Positions 25,856 to 35,923 of a stretch of 64,000 nt of DNA are shown here, one piece after another. Each line of letters opens with the position of its first letter. Within the stretch, counting starts at the first letter, position 1. Location: the NCBI GenBank assembly GCA_947476465.1, contig CANJQN010000006.1:88816-152815 (forward strand), given 5' to 3'. The stretch comes from Comamonadaceae bacterium (GTDB lineage Bacteria; Pseudomonadota; Gammaproteobacteria; Burkholderiales; Burkholderiaceae_C). The translations under genes and the position numbers were made by a program. Under the pieces are notes generated by a model, which saw nothing but the letters and a program-made list of their open reading frames with translations, ran no database searches and had not been told where the DNA came from.

Positions 25856-28149
25856 TAGAAGGAAGTCCCGATTTGAAATTGAAGTTTCTGGATTCTATCG
25901 CCAGCCATCTTGCGAATCGGGTTCGCATAGACCAGGCGCAGCGGCCCGACAGGTGAGATCCAGGACAGCCCCGCGCCCACGGACGCGCGGATTTCACCGA
26001 ATTCGTAGCCCTGCTGTTCGGTGAACGCGTTGCCCGCGTCGACAAAGGCGAACAAACGCAAGGTGCGGTCGTTGCCCGCGCCGGGGAACGGCGTGATGAA
26101 CTCGCTGTTCAGGATGACCTTCTTGGGGCCGCCGATCGAGGCGCCCGTGACGTCGCGCGGGCCCAGCGTACCCTGCTGGAAGCCCCGCACCGACCCCAGG
26201 CCGCCGGCATAGTAGTTCTTGAACACCGGGAACGGGCGGTCGCCCATGCCCTTGCCCCAGCCGAGCTCGCCGTTGAAGGCCAGGGTGTATTGCTTGCTCA
26301 GCGGGATGTACTGCTGGAATTGGTAGCTGCCGCGCAGGTAGCGGGCGTCGCCGAACACGCCCGCCTCGCCAGCCAGGCGCTGCAGCCGCCCGGAAGTGGG
26401 CACCAGCGAGCTGTCCCGGTCGTCGCGCGTCCAGCCGAGCGTGAAGGGCAAGGCGGTGCTGGCATAGCCGAAGCGGTCGGCATAGGCCAGATAGGCGGCC
26501 GGTATGTTGGTGCCGGGCTCGATGCGGGTGCGCTCGGCGCTCAGGCCGAAGAACACGCGGTCGACCTCGCTGAACGGAACGCCAAACCGCACACCGCCGC
26601 CCATAGTGGCCAGGCTGTAGTCGCCGCCCTGCTCGTTGTACGGACGGGACCTGCGGTAGTACACGTCGAAGCTGCGCGAGACGCCGTCCTGCGTGAAGTA
26701 CGGGTCCACCGTGGTGACCGAGATCACCTTGTTGTACTTGCTGGTGTTGAGGTCCAGGCTCAGGTAATTGCCGCTGCCGAACGCGTTCTCCTGGCGGATG
26801 GTGAAACCGAAACTCAGCTTGTCGGCACTGGAAAAGCCTGCTGACAGCTGCAGGCTGCCAGTGGGCTTTTCGGTGATGCGGACGTTCACGTCGACCTGAT
26901 CGGGTGCGCCCGGCACTTCGGCGGTCTCGACGTTGACGTCGCGAAAGTAGCCAAGCCGGTCGACCCGATCGCGGGAGCGGCGGATGCGCTCGCCGTCGTA
27001 CCAGCTGGCCTCGAGCTGGCGGAACTCACGGCGGACCACCTCGTCGCGGGTGCGGTCGTTGCCGGAGATGTTGACACGGCGCACGTAGGCGCGGCGGGAC
27101 GGCTCGGACGCGATCACCAGCGCCACCCGGCTGTTCTCTCGGTCGATGTCAGGCCTGACCTCGACCTGTGCGAAGGCATAGCCGAAATTGCCGAAATTGT
27201 CGGCGATGGCCTTGGTGGTCTCGGCCACGCGGTCGGCGTTGTACGCCTCGCCGGGACGGATGGTGACCAGCGACTTGAACTCGTCGTCCTTGCCCAGGTA
27301 GTTGCCTTCCAGGCGCACCGAGGTGACCACGAAACGCTGGCCTTCGGTGATGTTGACGGTGATGCCGATGTCGCGCTTGTCGGGCGAAATCGCCACCTGT
27401 GTGCTGTCGATGCGAAACTCCAGGAAGCCGCGCTGCAGGTAGTACGAGCGCAAGGCTTCCAGGTCGGCGTTGAGCTTGACGCGCGAGTAGCGGTCTGACT
27501 TGGTGTACCAGCTCATGAAGCCGCCGGTGTCGAGATCGAACAGGCCGCGCAGCGTGCCCTCGGTGAACGCCTGGTTGCCGACGATGCGGATGTCCCGAAT
27601 ATGCGCGGGCTCGCCCTCGCTGATGGTGAAGGTGACGTTGACCCGGTTGCGCTCCAGCGGCGCGATGGTGGTGACGATCTCTGCGCCATACAGGCTGCGC
27701 CCGAGGTATTGGCGCCGCAGCTCCTGCTCGGCGCGGTCGGCCAGTGCGCGGTCGAAGGGCCGGCCTTCGGCCAGCCCGATGTCGCGCAAGGCACGGGTGA
27801 GAACGTCGCGCTCGAACTCGCGCGCACCCACAAAGCTCACCTGGGAGATGGTTGGGCGTTCCTCGACGATCACCACCAGCACGTCGCCCTGCACTTCAAG
27901 GCGCGCGTCGGTAAACAGACCGAGCCCGAACAACGCGCGAATGGCGGCGCTGCCCTTCTCGTCGTTGTACTGGTCCCCGACACGAAAGGGCAGCGACGCG
28001 AACACCGTGCCGGGTTCGACGCGCTGCAGGCCCTCGATGCGGATGTCTCGCACGTTGAAGGGATCGATTGCCCAAGCCTGCACTGCGAAGGCCATCGCGA
28101 TCACGCTCGCCAGGGTGCGCACGCGCGCGCGCTTCAATAGTTTCTTCAT
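25855..28149 (-). CDS. bamA: Outer membrane protein assembly factor BamA
   Basis: FNVRDIRIEGLQRVEPGTVFASLPFRVGD; POTRA repeats; GGLGSVRGFQQGTLGPRD; terminal F. Confidence 0.98.
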   Translation of the reverse strand: MKKLLKRARVRTLASVIAMAFAVQAWAIDPFNVRDIRIEGLQRVEPGTVFASLPFRVGDQYNDEKGSAAIRALFGLGLFTDARLEVQGDVLVVIVEERPTISQVSFVGAREFERDVLTRALRDIGLAEGRPFDRALADRAEQELRRQYLGRSLYGAEIVTTIAPLERNRVNVTFTISEGEPAHIRDIRIVGNQAFTEGTLRGLFDLDTGGFMSWYTKSDRYSRVKLNADLEALRSYYLQRGFLEFRIDSTQVAISPDKRDIGITVNITEGQRFVVTSVRLEGNYLGKDDEFKSLVTIRPGEAYNADRVAETTKAIADNFGNFGYAFAQVEVRPDIDRENSRVALVIASEPSRRAYVRRVNISGNDRTRDEVVRREFRQLEASWYDGERIRRSRDRVDRLGYFRDVNVETAEVPGAPDQVDVNVRITEKPTGSLQLSAGFSSADKLSFGFTIRQENAFGSGNYLSLDLNTSKYNKVISVTTVDPYFTQDGVSRSFDVYYRRSRPYNEQGGDYSLATMGGGVRFGVPFSEVDRVFFGLSAERTRIEPGTNIPAAYLAYADRFGYASTALPFTLGWTRDDRDSSLVPTSGRLQRLAGEAGVFGDARYLRGSYQFQQYIPLSKQYTLAFNGELGWGKGMGDRPFPVFKNYYAGGLGSVRGFQQGTLGPRDVTGASIGGPKKVILNSEFITPFPGAGNDRTLRLFAFVDAGNAFTEQQGYEFGEIRASVGAGLSWISPVGPLRLVYANPIRKMAGDRIQKLQFQIGTSF

Positions 28150-28207
28150 GAATTCTGATCTGGGTCCGAGACAGGCTGTCTGGCTGCCGCGGCCGGCTCC
28201 GCCGGAT

Positions 28208-29584
28208 TTAACCAAAAAGGCGCGTCACGTCGTTGAACAGCGCGATCGACATCATGACCAGCAGGATCGCCACCCCCCCCCGCTGCAAACGATCCATCCA
28301 GGCGTCGGGGACGCCCTTGCCGGTCACTGCCTCCCAAAGATAATACATCAGGTGCCCCCCATCCAGGACAGGCAGCGGCAGCAGGTTCAGCACCCCGAGG
28401 CTCACACTGATCAGTGCCAGGAAGGTCAGGTACTGCGTCAGCCCCAGACTGGCCGACTTGCCGGCATAGTCGGCGATGGTCAGGGGGCCGCTGAGGTTCT
28501 TGAGCGAAGCCTCGCCGATCATCATGCGCCCCATCATCTTGAGCGTGAGGATGGACACCTCCCAGGTACGCACAGCCCCGCTCCAGAGGCCGTCCAGCGG
28601 GCCGCGCCGCACCGTCACCATTTCGGGCGGCGAGCCGACGTAGGCGCCGATGCGCCCGAACCGGCCGTTGCGCTCTGACGCGACCTCGGGGGTGACCGGC
28701 AGCGCCAACTCGCGGCCGTCGCGCAGCACGCGCCAGGTGGCCGGCATCGGCTGGTCGCCACGCACCTGGCCGCGAATGGCCTCGCGCAGCTGCTGGCCAT
28801 CGACGATGCGCTGCGCGCCAATTGCCAGCACCACGTCGCCGGGACGCAAGCCGTCGCGCTCCGCAGCGGCGCCCTTGACCAGCTCGCCGATCACCGGCTG
28901 CGTCCAGGGGCCCGTCACGCCGATGCGCCGGAACAGTCCGGCGTCGGCCTCCCGGGCCTCGATGCCGGACAGTGGCAGCACCAGCTCGCGCGCAGCGCCG
29001 CCAGAAGCTGGCGCCGCCAATTGGAGGCGCAGATCACGCTGGTCGAGTGCACCGCGGGTGAGTAGCCAGCGCAGCTCCTCGAAGGACTGCAGAGGCTGCA
29101 AGGTGTCGTCGTCGAAGCCGGCCGCCAGCACCTGGTCGCCACCGGCAAGGCCTGCGCGGTCGGCCACCGAGCCAGCCACCGGGGTAGCGATCACGGGGAT
29201 GGGCTCGATTACGCCCCACCAGCTGACGAAGGTGTACAGCAGCACGGCCAGCAGCAGGTTGGCGATCGGCCCGGCGGCGACGATGGCGGCCCGTGAGCGC
29301 AGCGGCTGGGTGTTGAAGGCCAGGTGGCGCTCGGCTGCGTCGACCGGCGCCTCGCGCTCGTCGAGCATGCGCACAAAGCCGCCCAGCGGCACCGCGCCGA
29401 TCACGAACTCGGTGTCCTGGCCGGGGCGCTGCCGGCGCGGCTTCCAGCGCAGGATGGGGCGGCCGAAGCCGACCGAAAACCGCAGCACGCGCACCCCGCA
29501 GGCCACGGCCACCCGGTAATGGCCCCACTCGTGCACGGCGATGAGCAGGCCCAGGGCGACGATGAAGGCGACGATGGTGAGCAT
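28208..29584 (-). CDS. rseP: RIP metalloprotease RseP
   Basis: HEWGHYRVA zinc motif, PDZ domains, LNLLPLPVLDGGHLMYYLWEAVTG. Confidence 0.97.
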   Translation of the reverse strand: MLTIVAFIVALGLLIAVHEWGHYRVAVACGVRVLRFSVGFGRPILRWKPRRQRPGQDTEFVIGAVPLGGFVRMLDEREAPVDAAERHLAFNTQPLRSRAAIVAAGPIANLLLAVLLYTFVSWWGVIEPIPVIATPVAGSVADRAGLAGGDQVLAAGFDDDTLQPLQSFEELRWLLTRGALDQRDLRLQLAAPASGGAARELVLPLSGIEAREADAGLFRRIGVTGPWTQPVIGELVKGAAAERDGLRPGDVVLAIGAQRIVDGQQLREAIRGQVRGDQPMPATWRVLRDGRELALPVTPEVASERNGRFGRIGAYVGSPPEMVTVRRGPLDGLWSGAVRTWEVSILTLKMMGRMMIGEASLKNLSGPLTIADYAGKSASLGLTQYLTFLALISVSLGVLNLLPLPVLDGGHLMYYLWEAVTGKGVPDAWMDRLQRGGVAILLVMMSIALFNDVTRLFG

Positions 29585-29593
29585 GAGGCGGTC

Positions 29594-30784
29594 CTAGCGC
29601 AGGCGTTCGATACCTTGGCGCGCCTGCTGCCGAACACGGACGTCCAGCTCCAGCAGGTCGGCCAGGCTGCGCGGGTTGGATGCCGGGGCGCAGGACAAAG
29701 TTGCCAGGTTCAGCGCGTGAATCTGGTCGAAGCGGATCCGTCCCGCAAGAAAGGCTTCGACCGCCACCTCGTTGGACGCGTTGAGCACCGCGGTGGTGCC
29801 CGGCGCGGCGCGCAGGCTGTCCCAGGCCAGCTGCATTCCCGGAAAGCGCTCCCGATGGCCGCGGCTGTCGAGCGCCTCGAAGCTCAGGTCGCCCAGCCGG
29901 GTGAAATCGAGGGCTTGCGCGCCGGAGGTGATGCGCTCGGGCCAGCCCAGGCCATAGGCGATGGGCACCCGCATGTCGGGCGTGCCCAGCTGGGCCACCA
30001 CCGAGGTGTCTCGGTACTGCACCATCGAGTGGATGATGCTCTGGGGGTGGATGACCACATCCAACCGTTCGGGCGGCAGGCCGAACAGAAAGCGTGCCTC
30101 GATCACCTCGAGCGCCTTGTTCATCATGGTGGCCGAGTCGACCGAGATCTTGCGGCCCATCACCCAGTTGGGATGGGCGCAGGCCTGCTCGGGGGTGACA
30201 TCGCGCAGGCGGGCTGCTTCCCAGGTGCGAAACGGGCCGCCCGAGGCGGTGAGGATGATCTTCTCGACCCGTGCGTCCCAGGTGGCCGGGTCTTCGGGCA
30301 ACGATTGAAAAATCGCCGAATGCTCGCTGTCGATCGGCAGCAAGGTGGCGCCACCCGCTCGCACGGCGTCCAGAAACACCTCGCCGCCCACCACCAGCGC
30401 CTCCTTGTTGGCCAGCAGCAGGCGCTTGCCGGCGCGTGCGGCTGCCAGGCAGGGCGCCAGGCCAGCCGCGCCAACGATGGCGGCCATGACGGTGTCCACC
30501 TCTTCATGGGCCGCGATGCGCTCCAGGGCGTCGGGCCCGCTCAGCACGCGGGTGGGCAGACCCTCGGCCCGCAACCGTGTGGCCAACTCGCGCGAGGCGG
30601 CTTCGTCGGCCATCACGGCAAAGCGTGGCCGCAGGCTGGCGCACTGGGCCAGGAGCGCTTCGACCTGACGCGCGGCACTGAGCGCAAACACTTCAAAGCG
30701 TTCGGGATGGCGTGCGATCACGTCCAGGGTGCTGGCGCCGACCGAGCCGGTGGACCCGAGCACGGTGATGCGCTGGACGGTCAT
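29594..30784 (-). CDS. dxr: 1-deoxy-D-xylulose-5-phosphate reductoisomerase
   Basis: ITVLGSTGSVGASTLDVIARH; LLLANKEALVVGGEVF; ILTASGGPFR; start set at 30784. Confidence 0.98.
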   Translation of the reverse strand: MTVQRITVLGSTGSVGASTLDVIARHPERFEVFALSAARQVEALLAQCASLRPRFAVMADEAASRELATRLRAEGLPTRVLSGPDALERIAAHEEVDTVMAAIVGAAGLAPCLAAARAGKRLLLANKEALVVGGEVFLDAVRAGGATLLPIDSEHSAIFQSLPEDPATWDARVEKIILTASGGPFRTWEAARLRDVTPEQACAHPNWVMGRKISVDSATMMNKALEVIEARFLFGLPPERLDVVIHPQSIIHSMVQYRDTSVVAQLGTPDMRVPIAYGLGWPERITSGAQALDFTRLGDLSFEALDSRGHRERFPGMQLAWDSLRAAPGTTAVLNASNEVAVEAFLAGRIRFDQIHALNLATLSCAPASNPRSLADLLELDVRVRQQARQGIERLR

Positions 30785-31629
30785 ACGAGGGACACCAGCA
30801 TCATCGCCAACGGCAGGGCCGGCAGCATCGCATCGACCCGGTCGAGCACGCCGCCGTGTCCGGGCAGCAGACCGCTCGAATCCTTGGCACCCGCGCTGCG
30901 CTTGACCAGCGATTCGACCAGATCGCCCACCACGCTCATCGCCGTGAGGAACACGCAGGCCAGCAGCATCAGGCCCCAGTTGTGTGCCGCCAGGCGGCTG
31001 TAGAGGCTGGGCACCTGCGCCTGCAGCGCCCGGTCGGCCAGCGCCCAGGCCACGCCCAGCGCCAGCACGCCGATCATGCCGCCCCACACGCCTTCCCAGC
31101 TCTTGCCAGGGCTGATGGCCGGCGCGAGCTTGCCACGGGTGAATTTGAGGCCGAAGGCCTTGCCCGCAAAGTACGCGGCGATGTCGGCCACCCACACCAG
31201 CACCAGAACCGACAGCAGAAAGTTGATGCCAATCATGCGCGCCTGCGCCAGCGCCAACCAGGCCATCCACAGCGCCAGGACGCCGCCCGCCAACCGCAGC
31301 GGGCGCGGCACCGCGGCCCAACCCGCGACGCCTCGTTGCAGCAGCAGCCCCCCCACCAACACCCACAGCGCGCCGCCGGCGATCCACAGTCCGGAAAGAC
31401 GCCGCTCAAACAGACCGAAACGCCAGCTGGCCAGGCACAGCAGCAGGCAGGCCGCCGCCAACGCCAGGGCGGCACCCTGGCGCAGCCCGTTGAGCCGGCC
31501 CCACTCCCAGGCCCCCGCCGTGAGCAGCACCAGCACGACGGCCACGAACGGTACCGGCGACGGCCAGAACAGGGCTGGCAGCAGGATGGCCAGCAGGATG
31601 ATGGCGGTGATGATGCGCTGCTTGAGCAT
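30781..31629 (-). CDS. cdsA: Phosphatidate cytidylyltransferase
   Basis: Multi-TM; C-terminal SVVGDLVESLVKRSAGAKDSSGLLPGHGGVLDRVD. Confidence 0.98.
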   Translation of the reverse strand: MLKQRIITAIILLAILLPALFWPSPVPFVAVVLVLLTAGAWEWGRLNGLRQGAALALAAACLLLCLASWRFGLFERRLSGLWIAGGALWVLVGGLLLQRGVAGWAAVPRPLRLAGGVLALWMAWLALAQARMIGINFLLSVLVLVWVADIAAYFAGKAFGLKFTRGKLAPAISPGKSWEGVWGGMIGVLALGVAWALADRALQAQVPSLYSRLAAHNWGLMLLACVFLTAMSVVGDLVESLVKRSAGAKDSSGLLPGHGGVLDRVDAMLPALPLAMMLVSLV

Positions 31630-31644
31630 GGCGCGATCCGGGTG

Positions 31645-32370
31645 TCAGGCGGCCTTGCGCGCAGCGCCGTCTTGCAGCACCTGCTCGGAGGTCTTGCCGA
31701 AGCGGCGCTCGCGCTGGGCGAATGCGTCGATGGCCTCGCCGAGCGCAGCGGCGTCGAACTCGGGCCAGAGCTTGTCGCTGAAGTAGAACTCGGAATAGGC
31801 GGACTGCCACAGCAGGAAGTTGCTCACCCGCTGCTCGCCGCCGGTGCGGATCACGAGGTCGGGGTCGGGCACATGGGCCAGAGCCATCGCGCCCGAGAGC
31901 GATTGCTCGGTGATGGCGCACCCCTGGGCCGCCAGCCGCGCGGCGGCCTGGGCGATGTCCCAGCGGCCGCCGTAGTTAAAGCAGATGTTGAGAATCAGGC
32001 GTTCGTTGCCGGCGGTCACAGCCTCGGCGGCGGCCAGGCCGTTGAGCACCTTGGGCGCCAGTCCGGTGCGATCGCCGATGAAGTGGATGCGAACCCCCTC
32101 GGCCTTGAGTTGGGGCACCTCGCGCGACAGGGCCAGCGCCAGCAACTCCATCAGGCCCGACACCTCGTCGGCCGGACGGTTCCAGTTTTCTGACGAGAAC
32201 GCGAACACGGTGAGCACCTTCACCCCGATGTCGCCGCAATGGCGCACGCAGGCGCGCAGTGCGTCGACCCCCACCTTGTGGCCGGCCACGCGCGGCAGGA
32301 AGCGCCGCGCGGCCCAGCGGCCGTTGCCATCCATGACGATGGCGATGTGGTGGGGAGTGGCCTTGTTCAA
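31645..32370 (-). CDS. uppS: Isoprenyl transferase (undecaprenyl diphosphate synthase)
   Basis: HIAIVMDGNGRWAARRFLPR; FAFSSENWNRP; DLVIRTGGEQRVSNFLLWQSAYSEFYF. Confidence 0.98.
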   Translation of the reverse strand: MNKATPHHIAIVMDGNGRWAARRFLPRVAGHKVGVDALRACVRHCGDIGVKVLTVFAFSSENWNRPADEVSGLMELLALALSREVPQLKAEGVRIHFIGDRTGLAPKVLNGLAAAEAVTAGNERLILNICFNYGGRWDIAQAAARLAAQGCAITEQSLSGAMALAHVPDPDLVIRTGGEQRVSNFLLWQSAYSEFYFSDKLWPEFDAAALGEAIDAFAQRERRFGKTSEQVLQDGAARKAA

Positions 32371-32407
32371 GTCACGATCGGGTTGGGCCTAGCGGGCATC
32401 GTGGCCG

Positions 32408-32971
32408 TCAGACGGCCATGATCTCCTGCTCCTTGGCATTGACCAGGCTGTCGATGGTGGCAATATGCTTGTCGGTCACCTTCTGGATGTCGGTTTCGGC
32501 GCGCTTTTGCTCGTCTTCGGAGGCGAGCTTGTCCTTGAGCAGGCGCTTGACGTGCTCGTTGGCGTCGCGCCGCAGGTTGCGAACGGCGATCTTGGCGCTC
32601 TCGCCTTCGGTACGCACCAGCTTGGTCATTTCCTTGCGGCGCTCTTCGCTCATGGGCGGCATTGGCACGCGGATCAGGTCGCCCATGGAGGCCGGGTTCA
32701 GGCCCAGATCGCTCTCCCGGATGGCCTTCTCGATCTTGGCGCCCATGCCCTTTTCCCAGGGCTGCACACTGATGGTGCGGGGGTCGAGCAGCGCGACGTT
32801 GGCCACTTGGCTCAGCGGCACCATGCTGCCGTAGTACTCGACATGCACCGTATCGAGCAGTGCCGGGTTGGCGCGGCCGGTGCGGATCTTGGTCAGGTTG
32901 TTCTTGAAGGCGGCGATGGACTGGTCCATCTTGGCCTCGGTGGTTTTCTTGATCTCGGCGGTGGTGGTCAT
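32408..32971 (-). CDS. frr: Ribosome recycling factor
   Basis: [37 protein letters not shown]. Confidence 0.98.
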   Translation of the reverse strand: MTTTAEIKKTTEAKMDQSIAAFKNNLTKIRTGRANPALLDTVHVEYYGSMVPLSQVANVALLDPRTISVQPWEKGMGAKIEKAIRESDLGLNPASMGDLIRVPMPPMSEERRKEMTKLVRTEGESAKIAVRNLRRDANEHVKRLLKDKLASEDEQKRAETDIQKVTDKHIATIDSLVNAKEQEIMAV

Positions 32972-33004
32972 GGTGACGTTTCCTGCGGTCTGACGTTCAA
33001 GCGT

Positions 33005-33727
33005 TCAGGCGTGGACCAGGGTGCCTTCGTCCTTGCCCTGGACAACGCGCTTGAGCGCCCCATGCTTGAAGATGGAGAACACTTTGATCGGCAGCTTCTG
33101 GTCGCGGCACAGCGCGAACGCCGTGGCGTCCATGATGCCCAGGTTCTGCGCGATAGCGTCGTCGAAGCTGATCTGGCTGTAGCGCGTGGCCCGTGGGTCC
33201 AGCTTGGGGTCGGCGGAATAGACGCCGTCGACCTTGGTGGCCTTGAGCACGATTTCGGCCCCGATCTCAGCGCCGCGCAGCGCGGCGGCCGTGTCGGTGG
33301 TGAAAAACGGGTTGCCGGTGCCGGCTGCGAACACCACAACCTTGCCCTCTTCGAGGTATTGCAGCGCCTTGGGCCGCACGTAGGGTTCAACCACCTGCTC
33401 GATGGCGATGGCGGACATCACACGCGCGATCAGGCCCTGCTTGTTCATCGCGTCGGCCAAGGCCAGCGAGTTCATCACCGTGGCCAGCATGCCCATGTAG
33501 TCGGCGGTGGCGCGGTCCATTCCGACAGAGCCGCCAGCCACGCCGCGGAAGATGTTGCCGCCGCCGATGACGACGGCCACCTGCACGCCCATGTGGACCA
33601 CCTCGGCCACCTCCTCGACCATCCGCACGATCGTCGCGCGGTTGATGCCGTAGGGATCATCACCCATCAACGCTTCGCCCGACAGTTTGAGCAGGATGCG
33701 TTTGTGGGCGGGCGGCGTGTCGGGCAT
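33005..33727 (-). CDS. pyrH: UMP kinase
   Basis: [29 protein letters not shown]; start set at 33727. Confidence 0.98.
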   Translation of the reverse strand: MPDTPPAHKRILLKLSGEALMGDDPYGINRATIVRMVEEVAEVVHMGVQVAVVIGGGNIFRGVAGGSVGMDRATADYMGMLATVMNSLALADAMNKQGLIARVMSAIAIEQVVEPYVRPKALQYLEEGKVVVFAAGTGNPFFTTDTAAALRGAEIGAEIVLKATKVDGVYSADPKLDPRATRYSQISFDDAIAQNLGIMDATAFALCRDQKLPIKVFSIFKHGALKRVVQGKDEGTLVHA

Positions 33728-33872
33728 GAACTCTTCCTTGGGGCTTGAAGTGGTGGTTTTGAGGGGTTGGGATCGTTTCGCCGCGTTCAATGACTCGACC
33801 CGACAGGCCAGGCAGCCGCCATTGTGTCATCGAAACGCGGCGCGGTCGGCCCGCTGAGGTGCCGGCTGAGGC

Positions 33873-34796
33873 TCAGCTGGCAGCCTTGGCGGCGGCGACC
33901 TGGGCGGCCACTTCGGCGGCGAAATCGTCAACCTTCTTCTCAATGCCCTCGCCGACGACGTACAGGCTGAAGCCTTTGACGCTGGTGTTGGCGGCCTTGA
34001 GCATCTGCTCGACGGTCTGCTTGTCGTTCTTCACGAAGGGCTGGTTGAACAGCGAGACTTCCTTGAGGAACTTTTGCACACCGCCTTCGATGCGCTTGGC
34101 CACGATCTCGGCCGGCTGCGCCGGCTTGCCCGCGGCTTGCGCCGTCTTGCGGTCTTCTTCGGCCTTGCCGGCAGCGACCGCGCGCTCTTTGGCGATCAGC
34201 TCGGCGGGCACGTCGGCGCTGGTCAGGGCCACCGGCTTCATGGCGGCCACGTGCATGGCCACGTCCTTGGCGGCAACCTCTTGACCTTCGAACTCGACCA
34301 CCACGCCGATGCGGGTGCCGTGCAGATACGCGGCCAGCTTGTTGGCGCCGGCAAACCGCTTGAAGCGCCGAAAGCTCATGTTCTCGCCGATCTTGCCGAT
34401 CAGACCCTTGCGCACGTCTTCCAGGGTGGGGCCGAAGCCGTCCTGGCTGTAGGCCAGCGCGCCCAGGGCGGCCAGGTCGGCCGGGTTGTGCTTGGCAATC
34501 AGCTCTGCGGCGACCTTGGCCAAGGCCAGGAAGCTGTCGTTCTTGGTGACGAAGTCGGTTTCGCAGTTCGTCTCGAGCAGGGCGCCGGTGGCGCCGTCGA
34601 TGAAGGCGGTGACCACGCCCTCGGCGGTAATGCGGGCGGCGGCCTTGCCGGCCTTGTTGCCCAGCTTGACGCGCAGCAACTCCTCGGCCTTTTCCATGTT
34701 GCCTTCGGCCTCGGTGAGGGCCTTCTTGCATTCCATCATGGGGGCGTCGGTTTTGGCGCGCAGTCCGGCGACCATGCTTGCGGTGATTACAGCCAT
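33873..34796 (-). CDS. tsf: Elongation factor Ts
   Basis: [34 protein letters not shown]. Confidence 0.99.
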   Translation of the reverse strand: MAVITASMVAGLRAKTDAPMMECKKALTEAEGNMEKAEELLRVKLGNKAGKAAARITAEGVVTAFIDGATGALLETNCETDFVTKNDSFLALAKVAAELIAKHNPADLAALGALAYSQDGFGPTLEDVRKGLIGKIGENMSFRRFKRFAGANKLAAYLHGTRIGVVVEFEGQEVAAKDVAMHVAAMKPVALTSADVPAELIAKERAVAAGKAEEDRKTAQAAGKPAQPAEIVAKRIEGGVQKFLKEVSLFNQPFVKNDKQTVEQMLKAANTSVKGFSLYVVGEGIEKKVDDFAAEVAAQVAAAKAAS

Positions 34797-34831
34797 TTAT
34801 TACCTCGTGACGTTATTCAGATTCGGTTTGA

Positions 34832-34857
34832 AAAAAGGGGCTCGCAAGCCCCTTTTT
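34832..34857 (-). terminator. Intrinsic terminator/attenuator hairpin between rpsB and tsf
   Basis: AAAAAGGGGCT-CGCA-AGCCCCTTTTT, perfect 11-bp arms followed by T-run. Confidence 0.85.
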
Positions 34858-34897
34858 GTGTGGCGCGTCCGCCGTGCGAGCCGGCGCGCAACGGCGA

Positions 34898-35659
34898 TCA
34901 GGCGCGGGCGCCGTTGGCCACTTCCACGAACTCGTCGCTGCCTCTGCCTTCGGACGACACGGCCTTGACGACCTCATTCATGGCGGCGTTGCGGCCCTCC
35001 AGGATGGCGTCGGCAATGCCCTTGGCGTACAGGGCCACGGCCTTGGCGGAGTCATCGTTGCCGGGGATCACGTAGTCGATGCCCTCAGGCGAGTGGTTGG
35101 AGTCGACCACACCGACCAGCGGAATGCCCAGTTTCTTGGCTTCGGCCACCGCGATCTTGTGGAAGCCCACGTCGATCACGAAGATGGCGTCGGGCAGGGT
35201 GTTCATGTCCTGGATGCCGCCGATGTCTTTTTCAAGCTTTTCCATCTCGCGGGCGAACATGAGCTGCTCTTTCTTGCTCATGGCTTCCAGGCCAGTTTCC
35301 TGCTGGACCTTCATCTCTTTGAGGCGCTTGATGGAGGTCTTGACCGTCTTGAAGTTGGTCAGCATGCCGCCCAGCCAGCGCTGGTCGACGAAGGGCACAC
35401 CGGCGCGCTTGGCTTCGACAGAAACGACGTCGCGGGCCTGGCGCTTGGTGCCCACCATCAGGACGGTGCCGCGGTTGGCGGTCAGTTGCTTGACGAACTT
35501 CATCGCGTCCTGGAACATCGGAAGCGACTTTTCCAGGTTGATGATGTGAATCTTGTTGCGGTGGCCGAAGATGAACGGGGCCATCTTGGGGTTCCAAAAG
35601 CGGGTCTGGTGGCCGAAGTGGACACCGGCTTCGAGCATTTCGCGCATAGTGGCGGACAT
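34898..35659 (-). CDS. rpsB: 30S ribosomal protein S2
   Basis: [45 protein letters not shown]; start set at 35659. Confidence 0.99.
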   Translation of the reverse strand: MSATMREMLEAGVHFGHQTRFWNPKMAPFIFGHRNKIHIINLEKSLPMFQDAMKFVKQLTANRGTVLMVGTKRQARDVVSVEAKRAGVPFVDQRWLGGMLTNFKTVKTSIKRLKEMKVQQETGLEAMSKKEQLMFAREMEKLEKDIGGIQDMNTLPDAIFVIDVGFHKIAVAEAKKLGIPLVGVVDSNHSPEGIDYVIPGNDDSAKAVALYAKGIADAILEGRNAAMNEVVKAVSSEGRGSDEFVEVANGARA

Positions 35660-35923
35660 GTCTTTTTTCCTTGAGGTTAGGTCTAAAATCCGCCCCGAAT
35701 CGAAGACCTGAAATGGGCTTCGACACCTTGCTGGGATGGACTCGCGAGTGAGTTGATAACACTGGCTGCAACGCTGTTCAGATCGCTGATCAGGTTGCGC
35801 TTGCCACAACACGCGGCCATGACAGCCGGCCCTTTGGCAAAGCCGGGCGAGTCTAGCACATGCCTGCCACCAGCCGAGCCGCCGGGAGCGCGCTCCGCTG
35901 CTGCATGGCGGCACAATGCCGCC

